Shown one piece after another: positions 1-7,705 of a DNA stretch of 24,964 bases. Each line of letters opens with the position of its first letter. Position 1 is the first letter of the stretch. The position numbers were made by a program, and so were the translations under genes. The notes beneath the pieces were generated by a model that saw only the letters and a program-made list of their open reading frames with translations, was not told the origin of the DNA and ran no database searches. Origin of the DNA: CAYJAY01 sp964370715 (GTDB taxonomy: Bacteria > Bacillota > Clostridia > Oscillospirales > Ruminococcaceae); the NCBI GenBank assembly GCA_964370715.1, contig CAYJKJ010000027.1, forward strand, positions 1-24,964, in the 5' to 3' direction.

Positions 1-166
1 TACGCCCAACCACACTAACTTGTGTTTCCGAAACAGCAGGTTGTTCTGTAATGCCGGAGGCTTGCTCCTTTTCATCTTCGCCGATTTGGGAAGTTTCAGA
101 AAAACACCCAACCAAAAGCGAGAGGGTTAAAACTAAAACCACTAGAAATAAACTGCGTTTTTTCAT
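1..166 (-). CDS. Lipoprotein, N-terminal part only
   Basis: This is the first 55 codons of a gene that runs off the left edge. The product starts MKKRSLFLVVLVLTLSLL and reaches a lipobox LVGC with the lipidated Cys at residue 21, so a membrane-anchored surface lipoprotein is expected. After the Cys comes a polar, Ser/Glu/Gln-rich linker typical of the spacer before a folded extracellular domain; that domain lies outside the window, so the function cannot be named. The ATG at 166 is chosen because GGAGG lies about 9 bases before it on the - strand. Just upstream are decayed coding fragments whose sequence resembles extracellular propeller-type proteins, so this gene may be the intact member of a pair; that is inference only. 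Confidence 0.75.
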   Translation of the reverse strand, partial: MKKRSLFLVVLVLTLSLLVGCFSETSQIGEDEKEQASGITEQPAVSETQVSVVGR

Positions 167-206
167 TTTGCTGTCCTCCGTATTTTGTTTTTATTTTAAA
201 ATACTG

Positions 207-489
207 CTATATCAAATCCTCTATTAACCTGTAGTTTGGTATGCTGTTGTAATAGTCATCTTTGTCGATTAAAGCATAGGTTGGTCTATTATAGTGTATT
301 TGTATAAAAACTTTCGTTTGCCTCAAGCTTATATATTTCTTTTCGATTAGAAGCGTCCATATCCATTTTGTATATTCGACCCAACTCTTCATCGCTTTTT
401 ACCTCGTCAGCGTAAAAACCAAGCTCAACAACAAACAACGATGTTTCGTTTGAATTGGTAAATAGGTTTAACCCTGTTGGATATCTTAA
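207..489 (-). pseudogene. Frameshifted remnant, possibly DUF5050/propeller-like protein
   Basis: Reading 489 to 289 on the - strand gives 66 residues without a start codon, then a stop. They include the protein-like stretch GRIYKMDMDASNRKEIYKLE, which resembles the repeat seen in DUF5050-type beta-propeller surface proteins (YxMDxDGSN). Reading 392 to 207 in another frame gives an ORF with an ATG; its last 26 or so residues, beginning NRPTYALIDKDDYYN, look like the natural continuation. A one-base shift near 295 would join the two. I therefore call one broken gene rather than a 61-residue protein, although the ATG at 392 has a GAGG about 9 bases upstream. The family assignment is tentative; the frame break is read directly. 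Confidence 0.45.
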
Positions 490-505
490 ATAACTTGTAC
501 ACCTT

Positions 506-652
506 TCATAGTTTCAATATATTTGTAATAGTTGCACCTTTTTTTGTTTCAAGCAGACGTTTTAAAAAATCATGATAAATTGCAACCAATTTTGTTTGCA
601 ATCCGAAACCATGCAATCTGTCCTTCTTATATTTTAATTTATTTTGTTCCAT
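506..652 (-). pseudogene. Short ORF, probable fragment of unknown protein
   Basis: A 48-residue frame, MEQNKLKYKKDRLHGFGLQT and onward, lies just upstream of the broken gene at 207-489 and in a third frame. The frame stays open 39 bases upstream of its ATG, to a stop near 691, and no convincing ribosome site precedes the ATG. The composition looks coding (basic, with an amphipathic LVAIYHDFLKRLLETKK segment), but I do not recognise the family. Right after it a second frame reads KYIETMKGVQVI and then stops. Three different frames carrying protein-like sequence within 450 bases suggest decay by several indels. It could instead be a small real gene. Confidence 0.3.
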
Positions 653-1009
653 TGTGCGAGCTTTGGGCGCAAACGATTGTATCATTGGCGTAAGCGATTA
701 AAGTTTCATTTATTTACTAAACATTAAGCCTTTATTGTTTATAAAAAAGATAAAACTAAAATTTATAAAATTATTTATTTTATTGAACAATTCTTCATCT
801 ATAAAACGATAAATCGAGTTTTCAAATTAATTAAAATTCTACAAAATCAACAATACAGCAAGTTCGATTATATTATTGCTATTATAGCAGTTAAATAAAA
901 TATTGCAACATATTATATGTAAATTCGTAAAACATCTATTTGCTGTTAAATGTACACCATTGTTTTTTATAAAATTATGAATAAAATTTAAACAATCGCC
1001 AAAACCCTA
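653..1009. other. AT-rich intergenic gap
   Basis: About 350 bases of very AT-rich sequence without a credible gene on either strand. A - strand frame around 720-830 is open for 38 codons but lacks a start and is mostly Phe/Ile/Asn, as expected from AT-rich DNA. The gap holds a - strand promoter (881-908), and the + strand promoter of the DUF1836 gene begins at its right edge. Confidence 0.6.
881..908 (-). promoter_or_regulatory. Promoter pointing towards the remnants and lipoprotein
   Basis: On the - strand, TTGCAA (908-903) and TATAAT (886-881) are separated by 16 bases. A transcript from here would start near 874 and read through the decayed region towards the lipoprotein gene starting at 166. 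Confidence 0.5.
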
Positions 1010-1038
1010 TTGACAATCACACGACCATGTAATACAAT
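1010..1038 (+). promoter_or_regulatory. Sigma-70/SigA-type promoter of DUF1836 gene
   Basis: TTGACA at 1010-1015 and TACAAT at 1033-1038 with a 17-base spacer, a near-consensus housekeeping promoter. It lies 24 bases upstream of the start codon of the DUF1836 gene, so the leader is short (about 18 bases). Confidence 0.75.
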
Positions 1039-1062
1039 CATATTATCAAAGGTGGTGACTGA

Positions 1063-1608
1063 ATGAAAAAACTACCGGGAACTATTATCGAATGTGGAAA
1101 CGGGGATCATAGAAAAATCTTAAACTCGATCTTCGCAACCGGAGGAATAACCCTTTCGCAGGTTTGCATTTTGTGTGAACTTGAACCACATACAGTTCAA
1201 AACTGGATTAAACGCAGATATGTTCCCTCTTCTGTCAATAAAAAATATAATATCGACAGCTTGTGTCGTATCGTTATGATAAACCTTTTAAAGGATGTTT
1301 TGCCAATTGATTGTGTTTGTCGAATAATCGACCACGCAAACAAACCGTTAAACAAAGACACCGATGAGTTTTTATCCGAAAGCGAATTGTATTTCTTTTT
1401 TGTGGAAACTCTAGAGCTAAATGCTAGCGGTAGCAGTGAAAACAATGATTTAACAAAAAACATCAAAAGCGTATTAAGAAATTATGTTGAGCCAATCAGC
1501 GGAACTAAAAAAAATATTTGTACTTCCCTTGAAATTATGGTAGCATCATATCTGTCGTTTGAATATAAAAGACAAGCTTTGATTTTATTTAAGTCGAATG
1601 AATTATAA
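1063..1608 (+). CDS. DUF1836 family putative transcriptional regulator
   Basis: The 181-residue product matches the DUF1836 pattern of Bacillota: a MerR-like helix-turn-helix at about residues 29-62 (ITLSQVCILCELEPHTVQNW, then a basic KRRYVPS turn and KKYN), followed by a helical part SLCRIVMINLLKDVLPIDCV. DUF1836 proteins are thought to bind DNA; no ligand domain is visible here. The ATG at 1063 follows GGTGG at about 8 bases. It is the first gene after a near-consensus promoter, and the NfeD and flotillin genes follow in the same direction, so it may control that pair or itself; this is inferred from position. It is rich in Cys (at least 7), with no clear metal-site spacing. Confidence 0.8.
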   Translation: MKKLPGTIIECGNGDHRKILNSIFATGGITLSQVCILCELEPHTVQNWIKRRYVPSSVNKKYNIDSLCRIVMINLLKDVLPIDCVCRIIDHANKPLNKDTDEFLSESELYFFFVETLELNASGSSENNDLTKNIKSVLRNYVEPISGTKKNICTSLEIMVASYLSFEYKRQALILFKSNEL

Positions 1609-1613
1609 AAAAT

Positions 1614-1632
1614 CTCCGCCCGTTGGGCGGAG
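1614..1632. terminator. Strong GC hairpin between DUF1836 and nfeD genes
   Basis: CTCCGCCC (1614-1621) pairs perfectly with GGGCGGAG (1625-1632) around a 3-base loop. On the + strand no T-tract follows, but an A-tract precedes it, so on the - strand the same hairpin is followed by ATTTTTT and would be a classical terminator for antisense transcription. On the + strand it may only weaken read-through or shape the nfeD leader. Confidence 0.6.
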
Positions 1633-1657
1633 CTATTGGAAAGGAAACGTTTAAATT

Positions 1658-2248
1658 ATGATGGATTGGTGGAATTCTCTAGGAGGTCTAGGGCAACTTC
1701 TCGCTTGTATTTCTATCCCCTCGACCATTGTTTTGATTGTTCAAACGGTTTTTGTTTTGTTAACCGGATTTGATGGCGACGGCGATATCGATGTTGTTTC
1801 CGGCGAAGATATCGATGACATAGCCGGATTCGAAGAATCGGGGCTACAGATATTTTCGATAAGAGGTTTTTTAACGTTTTTTGCGATATTCGGATGGTCC
1901 GGCATATGGCTTATCTCTATCGATTTAAACGTTGCATTGTCGTTGACAATTGCGTTTGTGTTGGGTAGCGCCGCAATGATTGGAACGGCTTATGCCATTA
2001 AATTTTTGCTTAAACTTCAAGCTGTTGGAAATCAGAACATTAAAGATGCCCTGGGCGTTAGCGGAACGGTTTATATAACTATACCTCCGGCAAGAAAGGG
2101 CAATGGAAAAGTTTCCGCTGTCGTTTCGGGAAGGCTTTCCGAGTTCGATGCTGTAACAGATGATTTATCTGAGATACCAACCGGAACCGCTGTAACGGTT
2201 GTTTCGGTAACAGATCCCAACATATTAGTTGTAACTAAAAAAGGGTAG
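1658..2248 (+). CDS. NfeD family membrane protein, short form
   Basis: NfeD short forms are membrane partners of SPFH/flotillin proteins, with a C-terminal OB-fold domain. Here 196 residues show a membrane segment at about 12-37, an acidic loop at 38-60 with alternating Asp (DGDGDID), further hydrophobic segments at about 69-89 and 91-118, and the OB-fold-like end at about 130-194 (GVSGTVYI, then GTAVTVVSV and NILVV). There is no N-terminal ClpP-like serine protease, so this is not the long form. The ATG at 1658 is followed at once by a second in-frame ATG at 1661; AAAGGA lies about 12 bases upstream. A flotillin gene begins 52 bases downstream on the same strand, the expected pairing. Confidence 0.85.
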   Translation: MMDWWNSLGGLGQLLACISIPSTIVLIVQTVFVLLTGFDGDGDIDVVSGEDIDDIAGFEESGLQIFSIRGFLTFFAIFGWSGIWLISIDLNVALSLTIAFVLGSAAMIGTAYAIKFLLKLQAVGNQNIKDALGVSGTVYITIPPARKGNGKVSAVVSGRLSEFDAVTDDLSEIPTGTAVTVVSVTDPNILVVTKKG

Positions 2249-2300
2249 ATTTTTAGTTTAAAGACAAAAAATTAAATATATATAAAAGGAGTAAATGGTT

Positions 2301-3761
2301 ATGCAAAATGTCGAATTTCTTATTTTAGTCACATTGGTTGTATTCTTGTTGTTCTCGCTTGTAGTTGTTTTTCTAACAAGATACAAAAAATGCCCCTCCG
2401 ACAAAATTTTAGTTATCTATGGTAAGGTTGGGCAAAACAAAGACGGAACAGCAAGGAGCGCAAAATGTGTCCATGGTGGCGCTTCCTTTATCGTCCCCGT
2501 TGTTCAATCCTATGCATATCTCGACCTAACCCCGCTTTCAATTCAAGTTGATTTAACAAACGCTCTTTCAAGGCAAAACATCAGAATAGACGTTCCCTCA
2601 AGGTTCACGGTTGGTATTTCGACCGAAAACGGAATTATGCAAAACGCAGCGGAACGCCTTCTAGGTCTTAGATTAAACGAAATCCAAGAACTTGCAAAAG
2701 ACATAATCTTCGGACAACTAAGGCTTATTATCGCTACGATGGATATCGAAGAGATAAACACAGACAGAGACAAGTTTTTGGCCGCCGTTTCAAACAACGT
2801 TGAAACGGAACTAAAAAAGATCGGTCTTCGCCTTATCAACGTTAACGTTACCGATATAACGGATGAATCGGGATATATTTTGGCTCTTGGTAAAGAAGCC
2901 GCCGCAAAAGCTATAAACGATGCGAAAAAATCCGTTGCTGAAAAAGAACGTGACGGTGCAATCGGTCAGGCTCTCGCTGAAAAGGATCAACGTATTCAAG
3001 TTTCAGATGCAGAATCTCTTGCAATCAAGGGCGAAAACGATGCACAGGTTATTATTTCTTTAAGCCATGCGCAACGTCGAGAAAAAGAAGCGGAAGCTTT
3101 AAGAATCGCTACATCCGCCGAAAAAATCCAAGCTGCTAAAGCTTTGGAAGATGCATATTCCGCCGAAAAAGAAGCCGAGCTTGCTCGTTTCGCAAGAGAA
3201 AAAGCCACGCTTGAAGCCGACGTTATCGTTAAAGCCGAGATTGAAAAACGCAAACTTGAGCTTGATGCAGAAGCCGTTGCGGAACAAACTCGCCGACAAG
3301 CAAAAGGGGACGCCGACGCTATATTCCTAAAGATGGAAGCGGAAGCTCGAGGAATTGAAGAAATCTTGACAAAACAAGCTGCCGGTCTCACCGAGATCGT
3401 TAACGCAGCCGGCGGAGATGCAAACGATGCGTTGAAACTAATGTTGACCGACAAGATGGAAAATCTTCTTCGCATACAAGTTGATAGCATCAAAAACATC
3501 AAATTTGATAAAGTTACCGTTTGGGATGGCGGTTCTAGCCCCGATGGCAAATCTTCAACCGCAAACTTTTTGTCGGGTCTTATGAAGAGCATACCCCCAA
3601 TGAACGATATGTTCGATATGGCGGGGATGAAGTTGCCGGAATATCTTGGAGAATCAAACAAGATCCAACAACCCTCTTCAAAACCACAGCAACTAAAACC
3701 GGCAAAACCTATTAAACCAACTACCGAAAAAACCGAAGCACTAGAACCCGGAGTTAAATAA
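2301..3761 (+). CDS. floT: Flotillin-like SPFH domain protein
   Basis: Flotillins scaffold ordered membrane microdomains. The 486-residue product has one membrane segment at about 4-26, an SPFH/band-7 domain at about 40-200 (GASFIVPVVQSYAYLDL; NVNVTDITDESGYILALGKE), then a long Ala/Glu/Lys coiled coil at about 205-350 with the EA-rich repeats of flotillins, then the conserved AGLTEIVNAAGGDAND part and a Pro/Lys-rich tail from about 455. Length and order match YuaG/FloT. I chose ATG 2301 because AGGAG ends 9 bases before it; an in-frame ATG at 2295 leaves only 3 bases. The nfeD gene is just upstream and a strong terminator follows, so the two should be co-expressed. Confidence 0.9.
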   Translation: MQNVEFLILVTLVVFLLFSLVVVFLTRYKKCPSDKILVIYGKVGQNKDGTARSAKCVHGGASFIVPVVQSYAYLDLTPLSIQVDLTNALSRQNIRIDVPSRFTVGISTENGIMQNAAERLLGLRLNEIQELAKDIIFGQLRLIIATMDIEEINTDRDKFLAAVSNNVETELKKIGLRLINVNVTDITDESGYILALGKEAAAKAINDAKKSVAEKERDGAIGQALAEKDQRIQVSDAESLAIKGENDAQVIISLSHAQRREKEAEALRIATSAEKIQAAKALEDAYSAEKEAELARFAREKATLEADVIVKAEIEKRKLELDAEAVAEQTRRQAKGDADAIFLKMEAEARGIEEILTKQAAGLTEIVNAAGGDANDALKLMLTDKMENLLRIQVDSIKNIKFDKVTVWDGGSSPDGKSSTANFLSGLMKSIPPMNDMFDMAGMKLPEYLGESNKIQQPSSKPQQLKPAKPIKPTTEKTEALEPGVK

Positions 3762-3764
3762 ACC

Positions 3765-3806
3765 AAAGGCTATGGCGAAAAGTAAAAAATTCGCCATAGC
3801 CTTTTT
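3765..3806 (+). terminator. Rho-independent terminator after flotillin gene
   Basis: AAAGGCTATGGCGAA (3765-3779) pairs with TTCGCCATAGCCTTT (3790-3804), a perfect 15-bp stem with a 10-base loop, and runs into TTTTT. It starts 3 bases after the flotillin stop codon. On the - strand it offers only a short T-run, yet it is also the only hairpin downstream of the converging phosphatase gene. Confidence 0.9.
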
Positions 3807-3855
3807 AGTTGTTAGCGTTATTTGCTTGAAAACACTTCAAAGAGTTCTGTTTAAT

Positions 3856-4416
3856 CTAGATCTCTTCAAACTCCATCTTTTCAAGATCGACAGAATATCC
3901 TCTGCCGTTGTTTGGAATAAGTTGTTCAAACGTTTTGCCGATATCTTCAAAAAGATACATCATCGTCATGGCTATAACCGCCCCATGTGTAACCAACACC
4001 ACTGAATCATCCTGCATTGCTCTTATCTTTTCAACCCCAGTTTTAATGCGCTCTAACACCTGTTTTCCGCTCTCACCGCCGGGGCATTGTTGATTAAACG
4101 TGTCTTTCGACCAATCGACAAACAGCGAATTTGTAGCAAGGCTTTTAAAAGTTTGGTTTTCAAAATCCCCAAAATTCATCTCTTTGAAGTCTTCGATAGC
4201 CTCATGTTGTTCAACTTGATACAACGTTTCAAGAGTTTGTTTTGTCCTTGTCATACCGCTCGTGAAATATCGGTCGGCTTTTGGATAGCTGATGGTTTTT
4301 TTAAGCTCTTCAAGCTCGGTAAATCCAACGTCACACACCACAGCATCGGTTGAACCACAAAACATCTCATCGATATTTTGTTTTGTTTTTCCATGTCTTA
4401 TTAAGTATAATTTCAT
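3856..4416 (-). CDS. Histidine phosphatase family protein, CobC-like
   Basis: The 186-residue product begins LYLIRHGKT with the catalytic RHG at residues 7-9, has a second catalytic His at 144 in VLVTHGAV, an Arg in GMTRTKQT near 56, and CPGGES at 111-116. This is the branch-2-independent phosphoglycerate-mutase-like fold; the PGGES element and length suit alpha-ribazole phosphatase (CobC), which removes phosphate in assembly of the cobalamin lower loop. The gene upstream encodes a corrinoid adenosyltransferase, which supports a cobalamin role, but family members also act on sugars or phosphoglycerates, so substrate is uncertain. AAAGGA lies about 15 bases before the ATG, a weak ribosome site. 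Confidence 0.75.
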   Translation of the reverse strand: MKLYLIRHGKTKQNIDEMFCGSTDAVVCDVGFTELEELKKTISYPKADRYFTSGMTRTKQTLETLYQVEQHEAIEDFKEMNFGDFENQTFKSLATNSLFVDWSKDTFNQQCPGGESGKQVLERIKTGVEKIRAMQDDSVVLVTHGAVIAMTMMYLFEDIGKTFEQLIPNNGRGYSVDLEKMEFEEI

Positions 4417-4517
4417 TTTTTTAAAAATTGTTCCTTTCTCTCACAAACAGATATAAAACCAATCTAATCTTTATCTTACATAATTTTGTTTGTGGATTGC
4501 TTTTGTATTTCTAGCGT

Positions 4518-5033
4518 TTAAAATTCAATACCCTCTCTTGAATCAACACCGTCATTGTAGTAATGCTTAACCTCTTTTATCTCGCTTACAAGGTCGGCCA
4601 GTTTAATCGTTTGCTCTGTCGCTCCCCTACCGGTCAAAACAAGCTCGGTTTTCTCGTTTTTTTGTTCGATAAGCTGTTGTATCTGGCTTTGATCAACAAG
4701 CCCCAAACAAAGAGCAACGTTTATTTCATCCAAAACAACAACATCATATTCCCCGCCCTTTACCGCTAACAAAGCTTTGTTAAAGCCTTGTTGCGCTTCG
4801 GCTCTGTTGAGTTCAGTATTTGTTGAAAAAAGTTCAAAACTTTTTGAATAAAGTTCAACCGTTATATTATCAAATTTTTTCAAGGCTTTGTGTTCGCTTG
4901 TATCCTCTTGTTTTAAAAATTGGGCGAAATAAACCGCAAGCCCTGCACCCGCCGCTCTAACCGAAAGCCCGATAGCCGCCGTAGTCTTGCCTTTACCGTC
5001 GCCGGTGTAGACCTGTGTGAAGCCTTGTTTCAT
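4518..5033 (-). CDS. cobO: Cob(I)alamin/corrinoid adenosyltransferase, CobA/CobO type
   Basis: Transfers adenosyl from ATP to the cobalt of a reduced corrinoid to form the adenosylated cofactor. The 171-residue product has the characteristic phosphate-binding loop GDGKGKTT at residues 11-18, YDVVVLDEIN as the Walker-B-like segment, the ELVLTGRGA motif, and the family's C-terminal REGIEF. The ATG at 5033 is chosen because AGGAG lies 5 bases upstream; starting at 5075 would add 14 residues without this site. It lies 66 bases downstream of the SGNH-like gene and 101 bases upstream of the histidine phosphatase gene, all - strand. No other cobalamin gene is in the window and no cobalamin riboswitch is seen, so salvage of corrinoids is as likely as full synthesis. 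Confidence 0.88.
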   Translation of the reverse strand: MKQGFTQVYTGDGKGKTTAAIGLSVRAAGAGLAVYFAQFLKQEDTSEHKALKKFDNITVELYSKSFELFSTNTELNRAEAQQGFNKALLAVKGGEYDVVVLDEINVALCLGLVDQSQIQQLIEQKNEKTELVLTGRGATEQTIKLADLVSEIKEVKHYYNDGVDSREGIEF

Positions 5034-5099
5034 CTCATCTCCTCTATTATCATCAAAATCCAAAATCATCTGCACCGTCTATGTATTTATCCATCATCA

Positions 5100-6161
5100 T
5101 TATTCAAAAATACTGTCATAATCATAGTTTAGATAAAAATCATAAACTTCGTCGAAATGTTCGACATAATTTTGTTTTGTTATCAAATGCTGTTCATTTT
5201 TCATGTATTCGAGAATATCATCATTTATTTCAGCAGAATAATGAGTTTTATCTTTATATAAATCTAAATTTGTTACAACATCATAAAGATCCATCATAGA
5301 AAAAAGCTTGATATTTTCTTGTTCAACTATAATGCTCGCTGCATATTCAATTGCTTCAAGTTGATATTCCAGTGTATTATTTTGGTTTAAGTTATCATAA
5401 TAAACCATACTGTATGGTGGTAAAAAATAATAAAATGTAATATTAGGGTTTTCATCAGCTAGTTGAACTATATTTTGTTGTATATTTTCATATATACGAG
5501 TTTTATCTTGTTCTAATATTTGCTTTATCTCAGAATTGGATTTTTCACTTCTGCTGTAACCAGACAATACCACTTCTTTAGAAAATGTATATTTTTCTTG
5601 CCATCGTCTGTAATCATCAAAATTGGTTATCGAAGCGCCTATTAGTGTATTTAAAATCGTTCTTCCCGACCCGTTTGCTAGGGTGTGTTTATTTAAAAGA
5701 TAGTTAATATCGTTAAGGTGATTTTCATCATATAAATAATCCGGATAGGTACTGTATCGCAAAGAATCTTTTTCAGCATTTATAGCTGATATATCTAATG
5801 AACGTACAATCATTGAAATGTCAGAATTGTAAAAAATCGCCCTACTTAAATGACTGTTTATCTCTTTATAACTCCCCCCAGCAAAACATGTCTTGATGCT
5901 TTTTACATCAAACAAATCATCCAACTGGCTCGCTTTAAAATTCTGGGCCATTGATGTGCCTGTTATTATTGCATCATATTCAAAATATCTTGCTATTCCA
6001 TTGTTTTGATACCGTTCCATATGCAACAAATACCCCAATTGATCAATTGGTGATCTATATAAAAAATATGGATCTATAATAAAATTTACCGTTATTATAA
6101 AAACCATTGCCAAATAAAACAGCAACACCACTAACACTACAAATTTTTTGCTAGTTACCAT
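5100..6161 (-). CDS. SGNH hydrolase-like, membrane-anchored partner of MBOAT
   Basis: The 353-residue product has one N-terminal membrane segment (about 7-29) and an extracellular part. IITGTSMAQNF at 65-75 fits the nucleophile-Ser block of SGNH/DltD/AlgX-like proteins (Ser70), and DKTH at 304-307 fits their Asp-x-x-His block. Such proteins move acyl groups delivered by an MBOAT protein to an extracellular acceptor. It follows the MBOAT gene by 17 bases, which supports the pairing. I chose the ATG at 6161 because AAAGG lies 7 bases upstream; an earlier in-frame start would overlap the MBOAT gene. The acceptor (peptidoglycan, teichoic acid or polysaccharide) is not shown. Sequence identity to named families is not obvious; DltD itself is unlikely because dltA and dltC are absent. 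Confidence 0.65.
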   Translation of the reverse strand: MVTSKKFVVLVVLLFYLAMVFIITVNFIIDPYFLYRSPIDQLGYLLHMERYQNNGIARYFEYDAIITGTSMAQNFKASQLDDLFDVKSIKTCFAGGSYKEINSHLSRAIFYNSDISMIVRSLDISAINAEKDSLRYSTYPDYLYDENHLNDINYLLNKHTLANGSGRTILNTLIGASITNFDDYRRWQEKYTFSKEVVLSGYSRSEKSNSEIKQILEQDKTRIYENIQQNIVQLADENPNITFYYFLPPYSMVYYDNLNQNNTLEYQLEAIEYAASIIVEQENIKLFSMMDLYDVVTNLDLYKDKTHYSAEINDDILEYMKNEQHLITKQNYVEHFDEVYDFYLNYDYDSIFE

Positions 6162-6178
6162 ATTAAAACCTTTCTCAA

Positions 6179-7630
6179 CTAAAAATTGAAATATATAAAT
6201 GTCGAAACCCCTGCAAAAGAAGATACCACCCAAGTTAAAATAAAAATACATTTAATAGCCTCAATATAAGTTGGCTTAAAATCTTGCAACTTTTCATTTG
6301 TATTTTTCATAGCTACTGTGCATAAAAGAGTTACAATAAATAATGTTATAAACAAAATCAATCCTGTAATAGGTATAGCTGTAACGTTTAAAATGGCATA
6401 TTCTGTAACACTTTCCGGTGCATTAATTAAGTCTTTATTTATCGACTCAAAGTTAAAAGAAAATATCTTTCTCAAAAACTCCCCTGCTGAAGTTAGCGAC
6501 TCAGCTCTAAACAACACCCACGTTAAGTTGACAAATAAAAATGTAATAACCCAATTTATAGCTTTCGGTATTTTGTTAACAACAGGGGATAATGTTCTTG
6601 TTAAAATGCTAAACAAACCATGTAAAATGCCCCATAAAATAAACGTCCAGTTTGCTCCATGCCAAATTCCGCTAACTAAAAATACTATAAAAATGTTTCG
6701 ATAAAGTTTAGCTTTCCCTACCCTATTTCCACCTAATGGTATGTAAATATATTTAGTAAAAAACCTTGTTAATGTTATATGCCATCTTTCCCAAAACTCT
6801 ATTATCGTAGTAGCTTTGTATGGTGAATTAAAATTCATCGGTAGTTTTATGTTAAACATATAACCTACACCGGTAGCTATATCACAATATCCGCTAAAAT
6901 CAAAGTATATTTGAATCGTATAAGCTAACATTACAAATATCGCATCGGTGCTACTCATTGCACTTATGTTGTCATGACCCCAGTTTGCAAACAAAGCAAA
7001 TGTATCGGCTATCAAAACTTTTTTTGCAAGACCTAAAGAAAACGCATATAATCCTTTGGAAAAATTTCCGTAATCAAACTGCTTTTTTTTGGTATCTGCA
7101 AATTGGGGAACAACTTCGCTATGTAAAACTATAGGTCCCGCTACTAATTGCGGAAAAAAAGTTACAAACAATGAATAATCAAGAAATTTGTATTTCGGAA
7201 CTGCTTTTTTATAACAGTCTATGACATATGACAGCTGCTGAAACGTAAAGAAACTGATACCTAGCGGCAACAATATTTTTTCCAAAAATATATCTGTTCC
7301 AAAAACCATGTTAATGTTATCAATGAAAAAGCTGAAATATTTAAAATAAAATAATAGCCCAATATTAAATAATAGCCCTAAACTTAAAAAAACTTTAGAA
7401 TAGTTTTTATTATCAGATTTCAGCATACTATTTCCCAAACAGTAGTTTACTAATATACTTGCCAGCATTAAAAAGATGTATGTAAAATTAAAATAGCCAT
7501 AAAACCAAAATGACATCGCAACTAAAAAGCTTTTAGACAGCTCATATTTTTTAAAATGGTTTAAAAGATAATATCCTGTCAATGTAGCGGGCAAAAATAA
7601 CAATACAAAAATATACGAATTAAATAACAC
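6179..7630 (-). CDS. MBOAT family O-acyltransferase, AlgI/PatA-like
   Basis: A polytopic membrane protein of 483 residues that would pass acyl groups across the membrane for acylation of an envelope polymer. It shows the conserved blocks LLPLGISFFTFQQLSY at 120-135, the invariant-His region FWERWHITLTRF at 279-290, YIYIPLGGNR at 294-303, and the catalytic GIWHGANWTF at 321-330 with His324. I set the start at GTG 7630: GGTGG lies 7 bases upstream and VLFNSYIFVLLFLP is where this family usually begins; an ATG at 7684 adds a tail with no ribosome site. A good promoter lies about 75 bases upstream. The SGNH-like gene follows by 17 bases. The gene is clearly AT-richer than the genes either side. 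Confidence 0.9.
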   Translation of the reverse strand: MLFNSYIFVLLFLPATLTGYYLLNHFKKYELSKSFLVAMSFWFYGYFNFTYIFLMLASILVNYCLGNSMLKSDNKNYSKVFLSLGLLFNIGLLFYFKYFSFFIDNINMVFGTDIFLEKILLPLGISFFTFQQLSYVIDCYKKAVPKYKFLDYSLFVTFFPQLVAGPIVLHSEVVPQFADTKKKQFDYGNFSKGLYAFSLGLAKKVLIADTFALFANWGHDNISAMSSTDAIFVMLAYTIQIYFDFSGYCDIATGVGYMFNIKLPMNFNSPYKATTIIEFWERWHITLTRFFTKYIYIPLGGNRVGKAKLYRNIFIVFLVSGIWHGANWTFILWGILHGLFSILTRTLSPVVNKIPKAINWVITFLFVNLTWVLFRAESLTSAGEFLRKIFSFNFESINKDLINAPESVTEYAILNVTAIPITGLILFITLFIVTLLCTVAMKNTNEKLQDFKPTYIEAIKCIFILTWVVSSFAGVSTFIYFNF

Positions 7631-7705
7631 TTTTCCACCACCTATAAAATCAAAAATGCCGTTCTCTATTATTATGTGTTTCAACCATTCTAAATCTCAG
7701 TTCAT

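Noticed and set aside
207..392. A 61-residue small protein with its own ATG
   Set aside because: The overlapping frame 289-489 is far more protein-like over most of this span, so a frameshifted remnant explains both better. A GAGG before the ATG keeps a small doubt.
2996..3766. A 256-codon open frame opposite the flotillin coiled coil
   Set aside because: It is the antisense of Ala/Glu/Lys-rich codons, gives a Ser/Phe/Ala-rich product with no family features, and has no ribosome site. The + strand gene is certain.
5034..5099. Possible cobalamin riboswitch before the adenosyltransferase gene
   Set aside because: The gap is only 66 bases and shows no B12-box or long leader structure.
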